Below, in pieces: positions 37,526-45,216 of a stretch of DNA of 62,058 nucleotides; position 1 is the stretch's first letter, and every line of letters begins with the position of its first letter. Both the position numbers and the translations under genes were made by a program. The stretch comes from CAYHPR01 sp964358895. GTDB taxonomy: Archaea > Micrarchaeota > Micrarchaeia > CABMEP01. The notes under the pieces are model-generated. The model saw nothing but the letters and a program-made list of their open reading frames with translations, ran no database searches and had not been told where the DNA came from. The stretch is from assembly GCA_964358895.1 (NCBI GenBank), contig CAYHPR010000005.1, positions 1 through 62,058 of the forward strand, written 5' to 3'.

Positions 37526-38017
37526 ATGTTGATAGCGATGCACGCAGAAGTATTTTCTATCAAGAAGGAGCAACTGATTGCGAATCAGATTTATAAATTC
37601 GTCAACGATTATCTCTCAAAAAAAATAAAGCCTGAAAAAACAGAATTTTTTAACACATATTTTAAAGGACATGCTAACGCCTACACTAGGCCATACAGCA
37701 ACGGAGCATTGGATCTTATTATATTGGAGGGGATAGGAGTAGGGATCTACACGGGCAGTCCGGATTTCGCCAATAAAAAAATTGTCATAGGCGATAAAGG
37801 GATCAACATCAACAACAAAACTACTGAAATTTTTGTATTTGCATTGCCAAGTAAGTTCAGATACGAAACTGCATTTCAGATAGCCAAGGGCACCATTAAG
37901 CTTCTCGGTGCACAATTCTGTGACATTGAATGTGCAAGAGATGAGGGTGGCAAGCCGCTTAAAGATCAGGCAGTATTTATTCACATTGTTCGTGTTAAAG
38001 ATCTTACGTCGATTTAG
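37526..38017 (+). CDS. Unknown protein, 163 aa
   Basis: No family is recognised. It is a soluble alpha/beta protein with Gly-rich loops (EGIGVGIYTGSPDF and IGDKGINI). It lies six bases after thrS and is probably cotranscribed with it. A second in-frame ATG at 37538 could be the true start. Confidence 0.6.
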   Translation: MLIAMHAEVFSIKKEQLIANQIYKFVNDYLSKKIKPEKTEFFNTYFKGHANAYTRPYSNGALDLIILEGIGVGIYTGSPDFANKKIVIGDKGININNKTTEIFVFALPSKFRYETAFQIAKGTIKLLGAQFCDIECARDEGGKPLKDQAVFIHIVRVKDLTSI

Positions 38018-38080
38018 GAATAAGTAATAATAAGAAATATACGTGACAATACTCTTTAAAACTGCATTCTAAATTGTGTT

Positions 38081-39814
38081 ATGAAGAATGCAGATATTGC
38101 GTCTATATTTTATTCAATTGCCGATATTCTTGAAATTCAAAAGGTGCAGTGGAAGCCTATTGCTTATAGGAAGGCGGCTAGGACTATCGAATCTCTTTCT
38201 GAAGACATTGAAGAGATCTACAAAAAAGGCGGACTAAAAGAACTTATGGAGATCCCAGGTGTCGGAGAAGCACTTGCTAAAAAGATTGAAGAATTCATAA
38301 AAACTGGAAAGATAAGCGAATATGAAAAATTAAAGAAAGAGATGCCAGCTGGCTTAGGAGATTTGGTCAGTATTCCTGGCTTAGGTCCAAAAAAGGCATA
38401 CAGGCTATTTAAAGAATTGAAAATAAAAGGAATTTCCGATCTTGAAAAAGCTATAAGTGTACACAAGGTTGCAAAGTTGGAAGGATTTGGTTCAAAGAGT
38501 GAAGAAAATATCCTGAAAGCTCTTCAACTTGTTAAAACAGGTAAGGAAAGAACATTGCTCGGTGTGGCGTTTCCAATTTCCGAACTGATTGTTAGTAGAT
38601 TGAAAAAGGTTAAGGGCGTTCAACGAATAGAAACAGCTGGTTCACTGAGAAGAAGGGCAGAAACAGTCGGAGACATAGATATCCTCGTAACTGCTGAAAA
38701 GTCTGAACCGATAATGGACGTATTTGTTAAAATGCCGGAAGTTATCCAGGTTCTTGCAAAAGGTCCGACTAAATCCGCCGTAATTCTAAAATCCGGCAGC
38801 CAAACAATCCAGTGTGACGTAAGAGTCTTAGAAGATAAATCATTTGGTGCAGCTCTTCAATATTTTACAGGAAATAAAGATCATAACATCGAAATGCGTA
38901 GAATCGCAATCAAGAAGGGCTACAAGCTTAACGAATACGGGGTCTTTGATAAGAAAGGAAAAATGATTGCAGGGAAAAACGAAGAGGATGTCTATAAAAT
39001 TTTGGGAGTTCCTTGGATGCCTCCAGAATTAAGAGAAAATAGAGGAGAGATAGATGCTTCAGTTAAAGGAAAACTGCCTGATCTTGTGAAGCTATCCGAT
39101 CTCAAAGGAGATTTACACATGCACACAAAATGGAGCGACGGTGCAAACAGTGTTCAAGAGATGATCAAAGCTGCTGAAAATCTGGGCCATGAGTATATCG
39201 TATTAACTGACCACTCAAAATCAGAGAGAGTTGCAAATGGGATGACTGAAGACAGGTTGTTGAAATATCTCAAAGAAGTTAGATCAGCTGCTAAACAAAG
39301 TAAAAAGGTGAAAGTATTTGTAGGGTCAGAAGTTGATATTACATCAAATGGTGAACTGGACTACAGCGATGAATATCTCAAACAATTGGATTTTGTTAAT
39401 GTTTCAATTCACTCGCGCTTTAAGGCAACAAAAGAAGAGATGACTGATAGGGTTTTGACTGGATTATCTAATCGGTATGTCAAAATTTTTTGCCATCCAA
39501 CTGGGCGTTTAATTCATAGACGTGAACCATATGCTATTGATATCGATAAATTATTTGAAGAAGCGGCTCAGAAAAAGATTGCTATCGAAATAGATTCCAT
39601 ACCTGATCGTATGGATATTAATGATTTATACATAAAGAAGGCTATTGAAGCAGGCGTCAAGTTAGCGATCGATAGCGATGCCCACAGTATAGATCAATTG
39701 CGCTATATCAAATATGGAGCTGCAATGGCACGCCGTGGTTGGGCTGAAAAGAAGGATATCATTAATACCTATCCTCTCAAAGAGTTTGCTAAATTTTTCA
39801 GCTTCAAAATGTAG
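38081..39814 (+). CDS. polX: Family X DNA polymerase with PHP domain
   Basis: This repair polymerase has an N-terminal 8-kDa-like helical domain, helix-hairpin-helix motifs (MEIPGVGEALAKKI and VSIPGLGPKKAYRL), a nucleotidyltransferase core (AGSLRRRAETVGDIDILV, whose two Asp bind metal) and a C-terminal PHP phosphoesterase domain starting LKGDLHMHTKWSDG. At 577 residues it matches bacterial and archaeal PolX, used in base-excision repair and gap filling. It has an AT-rich promoter region just upstream. Confidence 0.95.
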   Translation: MKNADIASIFYSIADILEIQKVQWKPIAYRKAARTIESLSEDIEEIYKKGGLKELMEIPGVGEALAKKIEEFIKTGKISEYEKLKKEMPAGLGDLVSIPGLGPKKAYRLFKELKIKGISDLEKAISVHKVAKLEGFGSKSEENILKALQLVKTGKERTLLGVAFPISELIVSRLKKVKGVQRIETAGSLRRRAETVGDIDILVTAEKSEPIMDVFVKMPEVIQVLAKGPTKSAVILKSGSQTIQCDVRVLEDKSFGAALQYFTGNKDHNIEMRRIAIKKGYKLNEYGVFDKKGKMIAGKNEEDVYKILGVPWMPPELRENRGEIDASVKGKLPDLVKLSDLKGDLHMHTKWSDGANSVQEMIKAAENLGHEYIVLTDHSKSERVANGMTEDRLLKYLKEVRSAAKQSKKVKVFVGSEVDITSNGELDYSDEYLKQLDFVNVSIHSRFKATKEEMTDRVLTGLSNRYVKIFCHPTGRLIHRREPYAIDIDKLFEEAAQKKIAIEIDSIPDRMDINDLYIKKAIEAGVKLAIDSDAHSIDQLRYIKYGAAMARRGWAEKKDIINTYPLKEFAKFFSFKM

Positions 39815-39850
39815 CTTCATTTGACCAAGCTTCGCTAAGTACATAAAACT

Positions 39851-39970
39851 AGTACAATAAACTATTGTACTTATCTTAAATTTTATAAGAGCAAAGCTAA
39901 GCGTATAAAAGTCAAAATCGCATAACAGATTGTTATGTTTCTCTTAATTTTTATATGAGCAAAGCTAAGC
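39851..39970 (+). repeat. Two hairpin-plus-direct-repeat units
   Basis: Each unit has a perfect inverted repeat followed by a 29-base direct repeat. Unit 1: hairpin AGTACAATA-aac-TATTGTACT at 39851-39871, repeat at 39874-39902. Unit 2: hairpin CATAACA-gat-TGTTATG at 39921-39937, repeat at 39942-39970. The 29-base repeats match at 27 positions and end GAGCAAAGCTAAGC. The hairpins differ in sequence but have the same shape. Confidence 0.8.
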
Positions 39971-40018
39971 CCTTAGATAGAATCTAAAATTAGTTACTAT
40001 TTTTAACTAGTTTTGATC

Positions 40019-40213
40019 TTAGATTTTGTCTACGTTTTCTGCTTTTTCGCCTTTCTCTCCTTGGACAGCGTCGAAAGAAACTCTATCTCCTTCGTTAATT
40101 GAGACTCCTGGTTTGAGTCCGCTAACGTGGACGAAATAGTCTTTTCCGTCGTCTCCATGGATGAAGCCGAAGTTCTTCATTCTATTGAAGAATTTTACAG
40201 TTCCTTCTACCAT
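40019..40213 (-). CDS. cspA: Cold-shock domain protein
   Basis: A 64-residue single cold-shock domain has both RNA-binding motifs (NFGFIHG and DYFVHVS) and the expected beta-barrel length. It binds single-stranded RNA or DNA and probably melts structured RNA. Such proteins are common in bacteria and patchy in archaea, suggesting transfer. It lies alone, next to the hairpin-repeat units. Confidence 0.93.
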   Translation of the reverse strand: MVEGTVKFFNRMKNFGFIHGDDGKDYFVHVSGLKPGVSINEGDRVSFDAVQGEKGEKAENVDKI

Positions 40214-40281
40214 GTTGATTTCACCTAAATATTATAAGAAGATTCAGCTTATAAATTAATGCTTTTCTTAGACGCTTTTAA

Positions 40282-41448
40282 TTAATTTGTGGCTAAGATA
40301 AATCCAAATAATCCCTCATGACAAGAGCCATCAGGCCAGCAAGCACTGTAATCAACTCGGTATATCCCGTCTCCATCATACGTCAATGGCGTTTCCAAGT
40401 TTAAATTGCTGATTACCACAGTGTTTCCGTTTACAAGTTTTCCATTATGAGTTACATTCATCTTTGATTTTGTATGCAAATTAAAATTGAAAGTTATTAT
40501 AACCTTAGATGGTGCCTGCGTTAATGTTTGGCCATGTGGCGGAGTGCTGGACACAAAATGTGCAGCTCTAATGTGATTAAAGTTTATACTATAATTTTTT
40601 GATGTTGTTTGATTTGATATCACTGGAGTTACATTTGCAACTGTCGTAATATCTGATCCATTAGAAACTATGACTGGCAGAATTGTCAAAAGTCCATCTT
40701 CAATTACAATTATACTGGCAGTCATTCCTGTATGAGCACTGCAGTGATAATGGAATTCGCCAGCTTCATTAAATGTATAGCTATAACTGCCACTCTCGTT
40801 AATCCCTCTAGAATTAAGCGTTTCTAGGTAATTGTGAGATGGATGCGGGTCGCTGTTAACAAAGTGTTCAACTGGATCATTATTGATATACGTTACTTTT
40901 GTTCCTTTTGAGATAATAATATTTTTTTGCTCAAATTTTATGTCTTTCATTCTTATGGTTATTTCAGACATTCCAGTCATATTAGCATAGTCTTTAATTG
41001 AAGAGCCATTTACTGCAAAATAGAATTCTCCGTCATGGCATGTTCCATCCGGCCAACAAGCCTTATAGACAACTTTGTACAAACCCTCTCCTATTTTAGG
41101 ATCAATATCTACTTCCATTTTTAATCTGTCAGCTAAAATTTTAGTTTCACCCGAAGTAACTTCCGTATTGCCGACAAAGACTTGGATCTTCGAAGGAGCA
41201 ACTACGTCAAAATTTGTATTTATCACAATTTTTGTTGGTACTAGAACAAAAGCTTCACCATGAGCCGGTGCACTATCTACAAAATGCGGCGTTTTTATTT
41301 GTTTTAGATCCTGCATCGTTTTTTCAGTTGGTTTTTCAACCATCTTTTCAGATTGTTTTTCCGTTATATTCTGTTGTACGCCCGGAGCTATACATCCAAA
41401 AAGTAAAATAGAAAATATTATAGTAAATATAACATAATACGTTTTCAT
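40282..41448 (-). CDS. Lipoprotein: CopC-cupredoxin-CopC copper-binding protein
   Basis: A signal peptide ends in a lipobox-like LFGC. A CopC-like beta domain follows (APAHG, YKACWPDGTCHDGEFYF), then a plastocyanin-like cupredoxin with His in VEHFV and the GEFHYHCSAHTGM copper site. A second CopC-like domain closes it (TPPHG, YSACWPDGSCHEGLFGF). The CopC halves resemble each other (both have ACWPDG-x-CH), so they arose by duplication. It would bind copper outside the membrane, for copper delivery, electron transfer or detoxification. Confidence 0.82.
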   Translation of the reverse strand: MKTYYVIFTIIFSILLFGCIAPGVQQNITEKQSEKMVEKPTEKTMQDLKQIKTPHFVDSAPAHGEAFVLVPTKIVINTNFDVVAPSKIQVFVGNTEVTSGETKILADRLKMEVDIDPKIGEGLYKVVYKACWPDGTCHDGEFYFAVNGSSIKDYANMTGMSEITIRMKDIKFEQKNIIISKGTKVTYINNDPVEHFVNSDPHPSHNYLETLNSRGINESGSYSYTFNEAGEFHYHCSAHTGMTASIIVIEDGLLTILPVIVSNGSDITTVANVTPVISNQTTSKNYSINFNHIRAAHFVSSTPPHGQTLTQAPSKVIITFNFNLHTKSKMNVTHNGKLVNGNTVVISNLNLETPLTYDGDGIYRVDYSACWPDGSCHEGLFGFILATN

Positions 41449-41486
41449 ATTATTGCTTCGTCTTATGCACTTTTAAATATAAGGAG

Positions 41487-41589
41487 GGCCTCAGCCGAGA
41501 ATCGAACTCGGGCTCAAAGGTCCACAGCCAAACGAGGGCCTAAGCAATTACTTTGGCTCTTTTCGTGCTACCATTACACCACCGAGGCC
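41487..41589 (-). tRNA. tRNA-His (GTG) with anticodon-stem intron
   Basis: After splicing, the gene has acceptor GCCTCGG/CTGAGGC, an encoded extra G before position 1 opposite C73 (the histidine signature), D-stem GTGT/GCAC, anticodon stem AAAGG/CCTTT, loop CTGTGGA (anticodon GTG) and T-stem CCGAG/CTCGG. The intron lies between positions 29 and 30. The first 28 bases also occur 1080 bases upstream, on the other side of an endonuclease gene. Confidence 0.9.
41530..41560 (-). other. tRNA-His intron (31 nt, position 29/30)
   Basis: A bulge-helix-bulge is visible: central helix ACGA/TCGT, bulges AAA and TTG cut after the second base, and a mostly paired inner helix GAGCC/GGCCC. The stop codon of the upstream endonuclease frame falls inside this intron. 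Confidence 0.82.
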
Positions 41590-42624
41590 ATGAGTATTCC
41601 ATTCCCTTATCTTATTTAAATTCTTTGGATTTCGCCAACCTACCAATCTTTGATATCTATCAAAATTTGAATAGCCATATAAATAAACATCCCAAACTCC
41701 ATTAGATTTTTTATAGAATTTTGGAGCGAACCCCAGAGTTTTAAACATTTTGTAAACTCCTTCTGCAAGATATCTAGATTTACATGTCAAGCTGATAGTA
41801 GGATAATAATTGGCATATCCATAACGTGCTTTAAAGAGAATTGATCCATCAGTATCCATTATCCCTCTTAAAAATGCACATTTAATTCTTTTGTTTGATT
41901 TACTTAAAATTTTAGGAATGTTTATTTTGTCTTTTTTACCGGGCGTTATACCTACACTATTAACTTTAAATTCCCATAATGCTTTTGAATAAATCTCAAA
42001 ACCGTAAGAATCGATATAATCTCGATTTTCAATATTGATGTTATATAAAATTTTATATAGCTTTTTTAGATGGTTGTCGTAGTAATCGATTTCATTTGAT
42101 TTGTCCCCTTTGACTCTAAAATCATACTTATCATTAGATAAAAATCCGTCACCTAGATGAATTCCTATCTCTTCTGCAAGATTTTCATCAAGCCACTTTG
42201 GAAAAATTATCTTTTTTTCTTTATCCTGCCTTGAGTATTCAATTCCATTTAAATTAAGTTTTAGTCTTCCCTCATCCTTTTTCAATTCAAAATTTTTTGT
42301 TTTAATGCGTGCCTTGCCTAAACGATAACCTTTTTGAAATGGAAAATCACATTTCAATGCAGAGATTTTCCTCCCACGATATCTCGTTAAGGTTTTATCA
42401 ATTTTCCAACTACAAATTTCACATATCTTTTTGAACAAACGCATTGGCAAGGTGCATAGTTGATTGGTATACGATTTGAGTGTTCCAGGGTTTGTTTCAA
42501 TTAGAACCGCAAATTCATCCCAAGGCATATCCTGTCTTTTCTTTGCATCCTCTAAGAACTTCCTCTGCATTCCCTCTTCAAAATAGATTCTATTGAGCTC
42601 ATTAATCACATATAATGTTAGCAC
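41548..42624 (-). CDS. LAGLIDADG homing endonuclease next to tRNA-His
   Basis: Two LAGLIDADG helices are present: LAEEIGIHLGDG (residues 149-160) and CAFLRGIMDTDG (about 249-260), each ending in the metal-binding Asp. The N-terminal 100 residues include a helix-turn-helix-like part. The last 14 residues (HGLGGVMVARKEPK) are encoded by the tRNA-His 5' exon and intron, so gene and tRNA overlap. A GTG start at 42624 lies inside an inverted repeat; the ATG at 42570 after GAAGAGGGA is an alternative. It probably cuts an empty tRNA-His gene and drives spread of the element. Confidence 0.88.
   Translation of the reverse strand: MLTLYVINELNRIYFEEGMQRKFLEDAKKRQDMPWDEFAVLIETNPGTLKSYTNQLCTLPMRLFKKICEICSWKIDKTLTRYRGRKISALKCDFPFQKGYRLGKARIKTKNFELKKDEGRLKLNLNGIEYSRQDKEKKIIFPKWLDENLAEEIGIHLGDGFLSNDKYDFRVKGDKSNEIDYYDNHLKKLYKILYNINIENRDYIDSYGFEIYSKALWEFKVNSVGITPGKKDKINIPKILSKSNKRIKCAFLRGIMDTDGSILFKARYGYANYYPTISLTCKSRYLAEGVYKMFKTLGFAPKFYKKSNGVWDVYLYGYSNFDRYQRLVGWRNPKNLNKIREWNTHGLGGVMVARKEPK
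41564..41591 (-). repeat. 28-bp direct repeat, downstream copy (tRNA-His 5' half)
   Basis: This copy belongs to the intact tRNA-His gene and matches 42644-42671 at all 28 positions. The pair bounds the endonuclease element, like a duplicated target or attachment site. Confidence 0.93.
41613..41620 (-). promoter_or_regulatory. TATA box for tRNA-His inside the endonuclease gene
   Basis: TTTAAATA, a perfect archaeal TATA consensus, is centred about 27 bases before the tRNA-His 5' end. It is encoded within the 3' part of the endonuclease frame, so the element appears to carry a promoter for the tRNA it restores. Confidence 0.7.
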
Positions 42625-42650
42625 GCAAAATTTTTAAAATTAACGTGCTA
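42619..42650. repeat. Inverted repeat at the entry junction of the tRNA-His element
   Basis: TAGCACG at 42619-42625 is the inverse of CGTGCTA at 42644-42650 (the end of the orphan tRNA half), with an 18-base A/T-only-like spacer. The endonuclease GTG start lies within it. Confidence 0.75.
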
Positions 42651-42671
42651 CCATTACACCACCGAGGCCAT
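42644..42671 (-). repeat. 28-bp direct repeat, upstream copy (orphan tRNA-His 5' half)
   Basis: This is a perfect copy of the tRNA-His 5' end up to position 26, after which the sequence diverges into the endonuclease region. It has a TATA-like sequence (agatataaac) upstream and is probably the remnant of the original tRNA gene. Confidence 0.93.
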
Positions 42672-42722
42672 CTATGGTTTATGTTTATATCTGAAAATAA
42701 GCGAATATATGATTATCCTTTT

Positions 42723-43739
42723 TTAGACAAGAAACTCTTTCCCAAGTTCTTTTAGCATATCTTGATTTTTATCAAAATATTCTCTTGGTTTTTTGAAAAT
42801 GTCTTTCAGTTCTTTTGCAACAGCAGGTTTGAGGTCATTTGGGTGAATCTTCTTGTCAGTGAATGCTTTTGCAAGATCTTCATAAGATGCAAAATCGACA
42901 TTTCCGCCGAATTTTTCAGGTCTTTCAATATTCATTTTTTCTTTTAGCGGGAAGATTATGAATCGGCAGATCTGAGTGATTGGATTATCTGTCAGATCTC
43001 CAACGGGGCAGTAAGCATTTTTCATTTTCTCTTCGATTTGTTTTTCAGAATCATAAACTTTGATATGACTCTTCGGATCGGTTGCAGACATCTTAGTCCC
43101 AGGTCCCTTAAGCGAGGAAACAAGAGGCGTCATTATTTCAACACGTGGCTTATAACCAAGTGCTGGCAGGATTTCACGTGCAAAAGCCATTATGTGCCTT
43201 TGATCCGTTCCACCAAGTTGAATGTCTGCTTCTAAGTATTGTTCATCTAAGGCTTGCATTATCGGATAAATTAATTCAGATACTTTCGGATTTTTCATCC
43301 GTGTCACTTCTGAAGCAGCTCTGGTAGCTCGTCCAACTGTTGCAATTGTTGCTGCTTTAAGCACGTCTACGTGATACTCTTTTTCTAATTGAAAATTAGA
43401 TCCTTTAACAATCTCCGGTTTTCTTTGCCACGGCAAAGAGAGTTCTATGCATTTACTGTAATACTCTGCTCTTTTGTCTATTTCATTCCATGGAGTTTTC
43501 AAATCATCTAAAGCAGCATGAATGTTAGCAAGTAGAATTTTGGTCGAAATTCCAACTTTTTCAAAATCAAATGCTTTACTTAACGGGATTAAGTAGGCCA
43601 TATGGAAAGGTCCAGTTGGTGCCGTTCCGTAATAAGCAGTAAGTTTCTTTCCGGAAGTGATTAGTTCTTCAAGTTCGTTCAGAGTTATTATTTCCTCAGT
43701 ATTTCGCTTTATCAGCTCAATTTTCTCTTCTGTGTCCAT
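42723..43739 (-). CDS. tyrS: Tyrosyl-tRNA synthetase (archaeal type)
   Basis: Class I synthetase that charges tRNA-Tyr (its tRNA gene is at 60.6 kb). The HIGH-like motif is in YGTAPTGPFHMAYL. The tyrosine-recognition region QLGGTDQRHIM and the KMSKS loop GTKMSATDP are intact. About 338 residues from the ATG at 43739, normal for archaea; in-frame upstream codons lack a ribosome binding site and conservation. Confidence 0.95.
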   Translation of the reverse strand: MDTEEKIELIKRNTEEIITLNELEELITSGKKLTAYYGTAPTGPFHMAYLIPLSKAFDFEKVGISTKILLANIHAALDDLKTPWNEIDKRAEYYSKCIELSLPWQRKPEIVKGSNFQLEKEYHVDVLKAATIATVGRATRAASEVTRMKNPKVSELIYPIMQALDEQYLEADIQLGGTDQRHIMAFAREILPALGYKPRVEIMTPLVSSLKGPGTKMSATDPKSHIKVYDSEKQIEEKMKNAYCPVGDLTDNPITQICRFIIFPLKEKMNIERPEKFGGNVDFASYEDLAKAFTDKKIHPNDLKPAVAKELKDIFKKPREYFDKNQDMLKELGKEFLV

Positions 43740-43801
43740 ATGGAGATATTCCAAGAAGCCTTTTAAACATATACAGCCAAAAGAATTCATTAGTGATTAT
43801 T

Positions 43802-43915
43802 ATGGGTGCAAGGCCAAGGAAATGGAAAAAGAAAGGAAAAATGCGCTGGAAATGGATTAAGAAACGCAGAAAAAGAATGCGCCGAATGCAGAAGCGAAGA
43901 GTAGGCGAACTTTAA
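43802..43915 (+). CDS. rpl41e: Ribosomal protein L41e
   Basis: The 37-residue, extremely basic peptide has MRWKWIKKRRKRMRRMQKR in its second half, the conserved body of the tiny L41e subunit protein. It is extended by 13 residues at the N-terminus; the internal Met14 could be the actual start. It is followed within ten bases by another small basic gene. Confidence 0.88.
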   Translation: MGARPRKWKKKGKMRWKWIKKRRKRMRRMQKRRVGEL

Positions 43916-43924
43916 GGTGAGCAT

Positions 43925-44092
43925 ATGCCAGGCCTACTCAAAAATGCATCTGCATGGTTAAGATCCTCATTCTGGGATAAAGTTTTCAAGTCTAAACCAA
44001 GGATTTTTGCTAAAAAAAGAAAGGAGCCGAATTCCTTTAGCAAAGCAAAGACAAAGCAACAGACTGAAAATAAGGCGCGATTAAAGCGCTAA
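43925..44092 (+). CDS. Small basic protein, 55 aa
   Basis: No family is recognised. The peptide is Lys/Arg- and Ser-rich (KPRIFAKKRKEPNSF) with an amphipathic start (MPGLLKNASAWLRSSFWDKVF). The start is preceded by AAGGTGAGC, a good ribosome binding site overlapping the L41e end. It sits between L41e and the ThiF-like gene, so a ribosome- or RNA-associated role is possible. Confidence 0.65.
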   Translation: MPGLLKNASAWLRSSFWDKVFKSKPRIFAKKRKEPNSFSKAKTKQQTENKARLKR

Positions 44093-44108
44093 CTTTGGCT
44101 GTGATTCT

Positions 44109-44846
44109 ATGCCAGAGTATAACATCTATCCTATTTTATTTCAAAAAAACATAGGTGCAATTTCGAGAGAAGAGCAAGAAGTCCTCGGAAAGTCTTCAGT
44201 TGCTATTATTGGATGTGGAGGAATAGGTGGGATCGCATTTGAACTGCTAGTTAGATCTGGCATTGGTAAATTAACTATCGTAGACGGTGACACGTTCGAT
44301 ATTTCAAACATTAATCGTCAGATCCTTTGCAATTACAAAAACATAGGCAAAAAGAAAGTAAAGGAAGCAGAAAAATTTGCAAAATCAATCAACGCTGAAA
44401 TTGAAATTACGGCAATTGATAGAAATCTAGATGAAAAAAATGCGAAACAGATTCTAAAAGGGAACAAATTAGTTGTAGACGGTCTTGACAATGGTCTCTC
44501 AAGAGTGATCTTAAGCAGAACTGCCAAAGAGCTTAAGATTCCTTACGTCTTCGGGGCATGTGAAAGAACAAAAGGTTATACAACTGTTTTTACACCTGCA
44601 GATGTCAGTTATGAAGATATATTCGATATTCCTTCAAAAGGTAAAGTGTTAACTGAAAAATTGAGGGAACAACTTCTAGCTTCACAAAGATGTGACGCAA
44701 TACTAGGAGTGGTTTCTAATCTAATCGGAAATTTGGAAACGATGCAGACACTTTGTGTTTTGCTTGGAAAAAAATTTGTAGAAGCACCACAATTTATACA
44801 TGTGGATGCATTTGAGCTTGATAAACTAAGGATAGGGCGGTTATAA
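44109..44846 (+). CDS. ThiF/MoeB/HesA-type adenylating enzyme
   Basis: E1-like enzyme that adenylates the C-terminus of a ubiquitin-like or sulfur-carrier protein. It has the nucleotide loop IIGCGGIGGIAFELLVRSG, the DGDTFDISNINRQ motif with catalytic Asp and Arg, and VDGLDNGLSR. A Cys in SQRCDAILG could be the transfer Cys. The paired CxxC zinc sites of some relatives are not obvious. 245 residues, compact. The carrier-protein substrate is not in this window. Confidence 0.88.
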   Translation: MPEYNIYPILFQKNIGAISREEQEVLGKSSVAIIGCGGIGGIAFELLVRSGIGKLTIVDGDTFDISNINRQILCNYKNIGKKKVKEAEKFAKSINAEIEITAIDRNLDEKNAKQILKGNKLVVDGLDNGLSRVILSRTAKELKIPYVFGACERTKGYTTVFTPADVSYEDIFDIPSKGKVLTEKLREQLLASQRCDAILGVVSNLIGNLETMQTLCVLLGKKFVEAPQFIHVDAFELDKLRIGRL

Positions 44847-44859
44847 CTAATCTAATCGA

Positions 44860-45168
44860 TTATCTCTCTCCTTCTTTTTTGCTATCGTGGTTTTTAACAA
44901 AAGAAACTATCATTTCGTTTAAGTTTGATAATTCTGCTGCAGCACCCTTGAATGGATAGAGCGTAACAGAACGAAATAATAATTGACTACCGCTTATACG
45001 CATCTTTGTTGAAAATGCGTTTAGTAGTCCTATGGTAAAATTTGAAGCACCAAGTGCAATTGCGTACGGTGTTATAAAATATATCTCTGCTCCTGCCATT
45101 ACAGCCGATGCGCAACCTTCAATGATAGATAATCTTTTCGTTCTTTCTTTCAATTCCTTAATGTTCAC
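44860..45168 (-). pseudogene. Truncated MFS transporter remnant
   Basis: The first 50 residues (RLSIIEGCASAVMAGAEI, then YFITPYAIALGASNFTIGLL) match the N-terminal helix of a common archaeal MFS subfamily. After that the frame continues for about 50 non-membrane residues and stops, so about 350 residues are missing. It is probably a decayed gene, although a short membrane peptide cannot be excluded. Confidence 0.65.
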
Positions 45169-45216
45169 AATTTTTTTGTTGCCATGAGTGTTTTTTCTCT
45201 GTAATCTCTTTAAATG

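Larger units (their letters stand above)
41564..42671 (-). mobile_element. Endonuclease element inserted in tRNA-His
   Basis: The element spans about 1080 bases between two perfect 28-base copies of the tRNA-His 5' half. It contains the LAGLIDADG gene, an inverted repeat at the entry junction (TAGCACG at 42619-42625 with CGTGCTA at 42644-42650) and an internal TATA box. It leaves a complete tRNA gene at its downstream end. No integrase or intron splice site links the upstream half-copy to the body. Confidence 0.78.

Noticed and set aside
41548..42671. Endonuclease as an ordinary tRNA intron using the upstream exon half
   Set aside because: The sequence after the upstream half cannot supply the AAAGG stem or a bulge-helix-bulge with the downstream exon; the intact tRNA is the downstream copy.
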